From: Chitinophaga sp. Cy-1792
Lineage (GTDB): Bacteria; Bacteroidota; Bacteroidia; Chitinophagales; Chitinophagaceae
Length of the DNA stretch: 64,000 bases
Direction of reading: 5' to 3'
NCBI RefSeq assembly: GCF_011752935.1
Contig: NZ_VWWO01000001.1
Span: forward strand, 2,666,001-2,730,000
Under the pieces are notes generated by a model. The model had not been told where the DNA came from. It made no database searches and was given only the letters and a program-made list of their open reading frames with translations. This document shows positions 58,344-64,000 of the stretch, piece after piece. Position 1 is the first letter of the stretch; each line of letters begins with the position of its first letter. The position numbers and the translations under genes were made by a program.

Positions 58344-60299
58344 TTATTTTTTTCGCATACCACCTGTTTTAAACAGCGAATAGGCTGTCTGGTAGTTAGC
58401 CACTGCTTTGCGGATCATGGCGCTGTCTGCTGTAATTGCCTGCAGGTCGCCGGTTTCGGCTTTCACGTTGAATGATTGTGCCTTACGTTGCGGGCTAAGG
58501 ATCACCAGTTTTCCCGGTTCCAGGTAACCCAGCAGCTGATAGGTGCTGATCATGGCTCTTGGTTTGTAGTCTGCCGCCAATACGTTCTGGCCATAGAGGT
58601 TTGTATTGTATGACCAGTGAAGGAGTCCTAACAGGGTAGGATAAATATCCAGCTGTGAGCACATGGCTGGAATCTCTGTTGGTGCTTGTCCTGGCACATT
58701 ATACAGCATACACGGAATATGGTATTTGCTTACTTCAATTTCGTTCTTACCTGCACTGCTGGCGCAATGGTCTGCCACAAAAATAATGATGGTATTTTTA
58801 AACCATGGCTTGTCTTTGATACGGTGCAGGAAATCGCCGATGGCATAATCGGTATACTTCACGGCACCTTCTCTGCTGGTATGCGACGGGATATCGATTT
58901 TACCTTCAGGATATGTAAACGGACGGTGGTTAGACACGGTCATCACGAAGTCGAAGAAAGGTTTGCCGGCGGCATATTTCTCGTCAGCATTTTTAATAAC
59001 GCCGGTGTAGATATCTTCATCACAGATACCCCAGGCGTTTTCGAAATGAACGGCGCTATCCGGGTAGTTGGTACGTTTCGTCGGGAACTGGTCGCCAACG
59101 AAGCGGTGACGCAGTCTGTCCATTATATCGAAGCCATTATTACCAAAGAACTGGTTCATATTATCGAAGTAGCCATCGCCGCCATAGAAGAAGGTACGGT
59201 CGTAGCCTGCCTGTTCAAAAATGGTGCTCAGTGAAAACAGTCCTTCGTTATTTTTTCTTCTGACGATACTCTGTCCAGGTGTTGGCGGAACGGCCAGGGT
59301 AAGGGCTTCCATGCCTCTTACGGTGCGTGTGCCGGTAGCATACAGGTTGGTAAACAGGATACTTTGTTTGGCGATGCTGTCCAGTACCGGTGTGATGCCC
59401 TGTGTGTTACCGAAACGGGCCATGAAGTCGGCACTGAAGCTTTCGATGGTCACCATGATGACATTAGGTTTGCCGACTACCTGCGCGGTATCAGTTATGC
59501 TTCTGTAGATGCTGTTGCCATCTTCCAGGAATTTCGCATCAGGTGTCTGCAATAAGGAACGCATATCTGCAAAAGCCTGACTATTACCTGTTTCCAGGTA
59601 ATATTTATCGTATGGCAGTTCGTTATTGACATAGGCAGAAACAAAAGAGTAGATACCTGCTTTTGATAATTCCTGCTGGTACCTGTTTTTGCCGCTTTCT
59701 GCCCAGGTATTGCTGATGAGATAGACGTGCAGCAGACAGGCACCAATCAATGCGCCGGTCATCAGCAGTCGTTTTTTGAATGGTGTATATGATTGGAAAC
59801 TGGCTTTAAAAGTCCCTCTTTTAGCCAGCAGCCAGGTTACCAGGGCGGTGAATCCAACTACACCGCCTATGAGTAACGGCAGTGGGTACGACTGATTAAT
59901 ATTGCTGATTACTTCGTAGGTATACAGCAGGTAGTCTACCGCGATAAAATCAAATCTTGCCGAATATTCTCCCCAGAACGTAAATTCTGCAAAAAAAGAA
60001 AATATGGTGATCAGCACTGCGAGGAAAAATCCGCTGTAAGTGAAGATCCTGTTGAACAAAGTATTGTTGAGTCTTTGCGGCAGCACTAACAGGTAAAGGG
60101 AATAGAGCAGTGTAAAGAACAGGGATACGCCCAGGTCGAATACAAAGCCTTTCACGAAAATACTGATGATGCCTCCGAAGCTCAGGCCGGCGTCGGGAAG
60201 TGCCCATATTAACAATGCCAGCCGTACTAATGTAGACAGAACAAGGAATAGCGCTACATATCCGAATAAAACGGAATATCTTTTAAAATTAGGTGTCAT
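58344..60299 (-). CDS. LTA-synthase-like membrane sulfatase/phosphoglycerol transferase
   Basis: 651 aa. Five N-terminal membrane segments (about 10-30, 42-72, 88-108, 140-160, 178-196), then a periplasmic alkaline-phosphatase/sulfatase-fold domain with metal Glu286 (VTIESFSADF), catalytic Thr in GTRTVRGME (about 326) and VADHCAS near 540. In Gram-negatives these enzymes transfer phosphoglycerol or phosphoethanolamine groups to envelope glycans or lipids. The acceptor is unknown. Confidence 0.88.
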   Translation of the reverse strand: MTPNFKRYSVLFGYVALFLVLSTLVRLALLIWALPDAGLSFGGIISIFVKGFVFDLGVSLFFTLLYSLYLLVLPQRLNNTLFNRIFTYSGFFLAVLITIFSFFAEFTFWGEYSARFDFIAVDYLLYTYEVISNINQSYPLPLLIGGVVGFTALVTWLLAKRGTFKASFQSYTPFKKRLLMTGALIGACLLHVYLISNTWAESGKNRYQQELSKAGIYSFVSAYVNNELPYDKYYLETGNSQAFADMRSLLQTPDAKFLEDGNSIYRSITDTAQVVGKPNVIMVTIESFSADFMARFGNTQGITPVLDSIAKQSILFTNLYATGTRTVRGMEALTLAVPPTPGQSIVRRKNNEGLFSLSTIFEQAGYDRTFFYGGDGYFDNMNQFFGNNGFDIMDRLRHRFVGDQFPTKRTNYPDSAVHFENAWGICDEDIYTGVIKNADEKYAAGKPFFDFVMTVSNHRPFTYPEGKIDIPSHTSREGAVKYTDYAIGDFLHRIKDKPWFKNTIIIFVADHCASSAGKNEIEVSKYHIPCMLYNVPGQAPTEIPAMCSQLDIYPTLLGLLHWSYNTNLYGQNVLAADYKPRAMISTYQLLGYLEPGKLVILSPQRKAQSFNVKAETGDLQAITADSAMIRKAVANYQTAYSLFKTGGMRKK

Positions 60300-60359
60300 T
60301 TTAGCTCAAAAAGTTGCCGCGCGAAGGTACACCGTTGGATTAAATTAAGATTAAATTTT

Positions 60360-62354
60360 TTAGAGATCGAATTTTACGGAGAAATTGACAACTCTGCCGT
60401 CCACAGGGCCCCACAGCGGAACGAACTGCGGGTTGGAAACCGTTCCGGTATACAAAGTTTCGTGTTTGCCCTGACGCGCATCGAAGATATTTTCAGCGTT
60501 CAGCACGAGTGTGATATGATCACCGATTTTCCTGGAAATCATAGCTGCCCAGAACCAGTAGTTAGGTGTCTTTTGATTATTGTAATCGTATTGATTACCA
60601 ATCCAGCTGTTTTCGATACCGAAACGCCATTTTTCCTTCAGTTCATAGGCGAGGGTGCCGGCAAACTTATCCTGCGGTGCGAAGGCGACATGCGTTTTCA
60701 GGTCGTCGGTATAGCGTGTGGAAGTGTGGTTATAGCCCAGGTAGAGTTCTACGTGGTTGTATTCCATGCGTATATAGGTGTCCGTACCCAGGCTCCTGGT
60801 AGCAAATGGCTGGTTTTGCAGCACATACATATCCGGTCTGGTTTTATCAGCAACCGGCAGAATAGGATCGTTGATATGTGTATAATAAAAGGCCTGGTTG
60901 AGCGTAATATCCACCTTGCCGAGTTCAGTATGCCAGTTGCCGTCGAAATTCACGCCGGTACTGCGTTCAGACTTCATACCATTGGCCAGCGGCAGCACGT
61001 ACCTGTAGCCGATGGTCTGGGTTTGGGTGGTGAAGATAGCCGGAGATTTATAACCGGTACCGGCACTGAGGCGGATATTGATATCGTCAGTTGGCTTATA
61101 CATCAGGGCGAGTCGTGGGAGTACGTACCATCCGAAAACATTATGGTAATCGGTACGTAAGCCGGCCTCTGCCATGAATTTATCTGAGAAGTGGTAGCCA
61201 TCCTGGACGAAGGCGCCGGTTGTATTGTAGGAGTAGTTGCCGATCAGGGAGCTGTCCGGGTTGCCCCTGCGATAGTTTTCGGAGGTATTGTTGATGCCGG
61301 CCACAAAGTCATTCTTTTCAGAAGCCTTGCTATAGGCTGCTTCCACGTAGCTGTTGGCCTGTTTACCCGTCAGGATAAAAGTTCCTTCGGTGTTGGTGAG
61401 GTTATAGAAGCTGCCATTGCCTTTGATGGTGAGGACGCCACCACCCACGTTGCGACGTGTCAGCTGCAGATCTACGCTGTTGCGGTTGCTGTTGTTGACC
61501 TCCGTATATACGTGGATAGCATCCGGATGTCCGTCCAGCACCTGCATATCGCCGCCTTCTCTTTTCTCGAAGGTGCCGGTATAGCCCAGCTGGAGGGTGG
61601 TATATTGATTGGCATACCAGAAGAAGCGCGGATGCACTACGTACTGACGTATGCGTGGTACATCGCTGAAGCCGTCTTTATTGACATCCACCGGATTTTG
61701 AAGGGTGGTACCACCGAAGAAGGTCATGCCGAATTTGCCCCATTTCTGGGAGTAATAGGCGTTGAAGTTATTCTCTTTCAGAGTGGTCGTATTGGCCAGT
61801 ATGGTGAGTTCTGGTTTAGCACCTGGATTTTTGGAGATGAAGTTGATCATACCAGCGATAGCACCGCCACCATAGAGCGTGGATACAGAGCCTTTAATGA
61901 TCTCGATCTGCTTCAGGTCGAGTGGTGGAATGGCCAGTACGCCGAAGTTGCCGCTGAGGCCCTCGTAGACAGGTAATCCATCCCTGAGTAACTGTGTATA
62001 TTTCCCATCCAGGCCCTGCATACGGATCGCATTATTGCCGTTGATGGCAGAGGTGTTTTGTACATGTATGACAGAGAGGTCGCCGAGTATACTTGCTACG
62101 TTGCCGGGTTTGATACTACTTTCCTCGATCATTTCTTCCTTACCCAGTACTTCTACTTTCATGGGCAGATTTTCTATCCGGCTGTTGTTGCGGGTGGAGC
62201 TGATGACAACGGAATCCAGTTCCACGGTTTTCGTGATCGTGTCTTTAACAGGGGCAGTTGTAGGTTTAGGTGCTGGCTGTTGTGCCGCTGCGGTCAGCGA
62301 TAAACAGGTCAGGCCTATCAATGTAATTGCTTGCAATTGCATAGGAAAAATCAT
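60360..62354 (-). CDS. TonB-dependent receptor
   Basis: 664 aa from the ATG at 62352-62354; a later ATG at 62342 is possible and the preceding TTG is rejected. Signal peptide ending AAAQ, a short Pro/Thr linker, then the plug (ELDSVVISSTRNNSRIENLP, NAIRMQGLDGKYTQLLRDG, GSVSTLYGGGAIAGMINF) and a 22-strand-type barrel with a terminal Leu-rich strand (VNFSVKFDL). No CarboxypepD_reg domain. It resembles siderophore, heme or cobalamin receptors. It lies 51 bp after the histidine kinase gene. Confidence 0.92.
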   Translation of the reverse strand: MIFPMQLQAITLIGLTCLSLTAAAQQPAPKPTTAPVKDTITKTVELDSVVISSTRNNSRIENLPMKVEVLGKEEMIEESSIKPGNVASILGDLSVIHVQNTSAINGNNAIRMQGLDGKYTQLLRDGLPVYEGLSGNFGVLAIPPLDLKQIEIIKGSVSTLYGGGAIAGMINFISKNPGAKPELTILANTTTLKENNFNAYYSQKWGKFGMTFFGGTTLQNPVDVNKDGFSDVPRIRQYVVHPRFFWYANQYTTLQLGYTGTFEKREGGDMQVLDGHPDAIHVYTEVNNSNRNSVDLQLTRRNVGGGVLTIKGNGSFYNLTNTEGTFILTGKQANSYVEAAYSKASEKNDFVAGINNTSENYRRGNPDSSLIGNYSYNTTGAFVQDGYHFSDKFMAEAGLRTDYHNVFGWYVLPRLALMYKPTDDINIRLSAGTGYKSPAIFTTQTQTIGYRYVLPLANGMKSERSTGVNFDGNWHTELGKVDITLNQAFYYTHINDPILPVADKTRPDMYVLQNQPFATRSLGTDTYIRMEYNHVELYLGYNHTSTRYTDDLKTHVAFAPQDKFAGTLAYELKEKWRFGIENSWIGNQYDYNNQKTPNYWFWAAMISRKIGDHITLVLNAENIFDARQGKHETLYTGTVSNPQFVPLWGPVDGRVVNFSVKFDL

Positions 62355-62405
62355 ATTAGGGTACAAAGAACGTAAGTGATTTTGGAGTAATTCTGTGGAA
62401 ACAGC

Positions 62406-63671
62406 TTAACGTGTAGCTGTTACCGTGAAAATATGTTGATCATCTGCATAATTATACGTCAGCGAAAGACCGCAGGTATCTGTAATTTTTCTGGAGATGG
62501 CGAGGCCAAGACCATTGGAATTAGAGTAGGCCTGGTTGTTTTTCTTGAACCGCTGAAATACGTTGGCAGCAGGAATTTCAGGATAATCCGATGTGTTGGA
62601 AATAACCAGCCTGTCTGCTTCCAGCAGGATATGGATACTACCTTCTTCTCTGTTGTATTTGATGGCATTACCCAGGAGGTTGCTGATCAGGATATCGGCG
62701 AGCGCAGGATGCAGCTTCCATTGGGCGTTGCCGATAGTGGCGTTTACCTGGAGCTGTTTCTCTTTAATTAATTCTTCAAACAACTGCAGGTATTTATCTG
62801 CAACAGCTGCAATATCTGTTAAAGTTGTGCTGGTAAACTGATTGTTCTCAATTTTGGCCAGCAGTAAAAGGTTATGGTTCAGGCGTGATAAGCGTTGTAG
62901 TTCATCACTGCTTTGTGCAATGGTTTTCAGCTGCTCTTCCGTCAGGGCGGGGTCCTGTATCAGCAGTTCCAGCTTGCTTTGTACGATGGCCAGCGGCGTC
63001 TGCATTTCATGGGCTGCATCTTCGGTTAATTCCTTCATGCTCACATAGTCCTGGTAAATACGTGTAGTCATATTGTTGAGTACTGTATTGAGCTGATTGA
63101 ATTCATGGGTGTCTGAGGCCGGAAATTGCGGTGTTTCCATCTGGCTGAGCTGAAGCCCGTGCAGCTTATCCAGCGAGTTGTAGAAAGGGCGCCAGATTCT
63201 TTTGCTGATAAAAAAGTTAGACAGTATGACGAAGAAGAGCAATCCGCCGAATGCCAGCAGCATCACATAGATAATATTTTTAAGCAGGTCATCTTTTTCA
63301 ATCAGTGATTTACGTAGGGTAAGTTCGTAATGCTGGCCGTGTATGTCCACTACCTGCGTCAGCTGACGGAAAGGTGCATAGCTGTTTTCGGGTTCCTGAA
63401 AGATTTTGATGCCCTTCAGTTTATGTTTTGACTGGACGTCTTTGGTGGTAGGGGCAAGACTGAATTCGGGTGTCTGGACCTGCAGGATAGGGTTATTTAC
63501 GCTGATGGTATCGATGTAGCGGAGCCACTGGATTTTGTCGTTCACCAGCTCTTCATCGGTTTCATGTTTTATTTCCTTGTTGAATTTTTTATACAGGTAA
63601 TAAGCGCCGGCACCGAATGTTGGCAGCATGATCAGGAGAAAGAGAAGAGTGGATCGTGTCAGTAGTTTCAT
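62406..63671 (-). CDS. Two-component sensor histidine kinase
   Basis: 421 aa. Membrane segment 7-27, periplasmic domain (about 28-130), second membrane segment (133-155), HisKA with DAAHEMQTPLA (His221), HATPase with N, G1 and G2 boxes near the C-terminus (LLGNAIKYNREEG, GLGLAISRKI). It lies 14 bp after the response regulator gene and before a TonB receptor, so the three form one probable operon. Confidence 0.92.
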   Translation of the reverse strand: MKLLTRSTLLFLLIMLPTFGAGAYYLYKKFNKEIKHETDEELVNDKIQWLRYIDTISVNNPILQVQTPEFSLAPTTKDVQSKHKLKGIKIFQEPENSYAPFRQLTQVVDIHGQHYELTLRKSLIEKDDLLKNIIYVMLLAFGGLLFFVILSNFFISKRIWRPFYNSLDKLHGLQLSQMETPQFPASDTHEFNQLNTVLNNMTTRIYQDYVSMKELTEDAAHEMQTPLAIVQSKLELLIQDPALTEEQLKTIAQSSDELQRLSRLNHNLLLLAKIENNQFTSTTLTDIAAVADKYLQLFEELIKEKQLQVNATIGNAQWKLHPALADILISNLLGNAIKYNREEGSIHILLEADRLVISNTSDYPEIPAANVFQRFKKNNQAYSNSNGLGLAISRKITDTCGLSLTYNYADDQHIFTVTATR

Positions 63672-63685
63672 GATACAGCTATTGA

Positions 63686-64000
63686 TCAGCCGAAGCGATA
63701 GCCGGTTCCGTACACGGTTTTGATATAATCTTCGCCGCCGGCTTCCAGCATTTTTTTACGTAAATTTTTTATGTGTGTGTAGATGAAGTCGTAGGAGCCT
63801 GCCTGATCGTAGGCATCGCCCCAGAGGTGCCCGGCCAGGGCCGACTTCGTAATGACGCGGTGCTGGTTGGCGATCAGGTAGATCAGCAGCTGGTATTCCT
63901 TGCCGGTAAGGGTGATCATCTTATCATGGATCATCACCGTTTTGGAGGCCGGTTTTATGGTGATTTCGTTAAATTGTATCTGGGTGTTGCCATCGAAGTT
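63686..64000 (-). CDS. OmpR/PhoB-family response regulator, C-terminal part (window edge)
   Basis: 104 residues visible; the frame continues to the right edge without a start. The winged-helix DNA-binding domain is complete (LTGKEYQLLIYLIANQHRVITK, THIKNLRKKM, YGTGYRFG). The receiver domain is outside the window. An internal GTG/ATG near 63937 is not a real start. Confidence 0.9.
   Translation of the reverse strand, partial: NFDGNTQIQFNEITIKPASKTVMIHDKMITLTGKEYQLLIYLIANQHRVITKSALAGHLWGDAYDQAGSYDFIYTHIKNLRKKMLEAGGEDYIKTVYGTGYRFG

Noticed and set aside
1..64000. CRISPR array, prophage or defence island
   Set aside because: No spaced short repeats, integrase, phage structural or known defence genes are visible.

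Overview
The window looks like chromosomal core sequence from a Bacteroidota bacterium, most likely a Chitinophaga-type member of Chitinophagaceae. This rests on several features: SusC-like and other outer-membrane TonB-dependent receptors, a secreted M43 protease ending in a type B T9SS (gliding/CHU_C) sorting domain, the gene order miaB / sigma-54 activator / LptE-like / TPR-like / secG, -7 promoter boxes of the TAnnTTTG type, and little use of Shine-Dalgarno sequences. I see no prophage, plasmid, CRISPR array or classical defence island. Assignments come from reading the translations; no database search was run.

Layout. 1-5714: lipoprotein fragment, DinB-like protein, gamma-glutamyltransferase divergent from an M14 peptidase, and a redoxin. 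5889-9386: the secreted M43 protease. 9573-16739: envelope and housekeeping run on the minus strand (miaB, sigma-54-type activator, LptE-like lipoprotein, acidic TPR-like protein, secG, mltG, BrkB-like). 16924-19577: two Fe-S proteins of the HdrB/HdrD type plus a small conserved protein, divergent from pyrR. 20222-23714: DUF2279 protein, phosphosugar mutase, pcm. 23786-29013: two paralogous TonB-dependent receptors. 29204-30431: DUF445 protein and a tandemly duplicated tRNA-His transcription unit. 30778-33726: an unrecognised 401-aa protein, a small protein with a UvrD/PcrA-like Tudor end, and a lipase. 33863-40269: aspartate/asparagine cluster (aspA, ansB, dcu-type antiporter, two near-identical porins). 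40345-49001: ceramidase-like protein, MG2/plug-type surface protein, flavoprotein, aldo/keto reductase with AraC regulator, deoxynucleoside kinase, folK. 49087-53769: sppA, ABC-2 permease, two SRPBCC proteins, DUF2911 protein. 53949-64000: bioA, a large hybrid histidine kinase, an LTA-synthase-like sulfatase, and a response regulator / histidine kinase / TonB receptor operon cut by the window edge.

The clearest metabolic unit is 33863-40269: periplasmic asparaginase yields aspartate, aspartase yields fumarate, and a Dcu-type carrier can exchange dicarboxylates, with two porins as outer-membrane entry. The clearest regulatory unit is the two-component system reading into a TonB receptor at the right edge.

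The most unusual signal is not a gene. Three intergenic sites (4946-5023, 30150-30222, 55324-55402) share one architecture with unrelated sequences: two adjacent near-perfect GC-rich hairpins with 3-nt loops, and a short outer arm that occurs three times (X, X', X), so that the two hairpins compete for the middle arm. The loop is closed by a C/G-rich core, usually GCC-GNN-GGC. A separate ~159-bp element at 53789-53947 has IS-like terminal inverted repeats and looks like a MITE.
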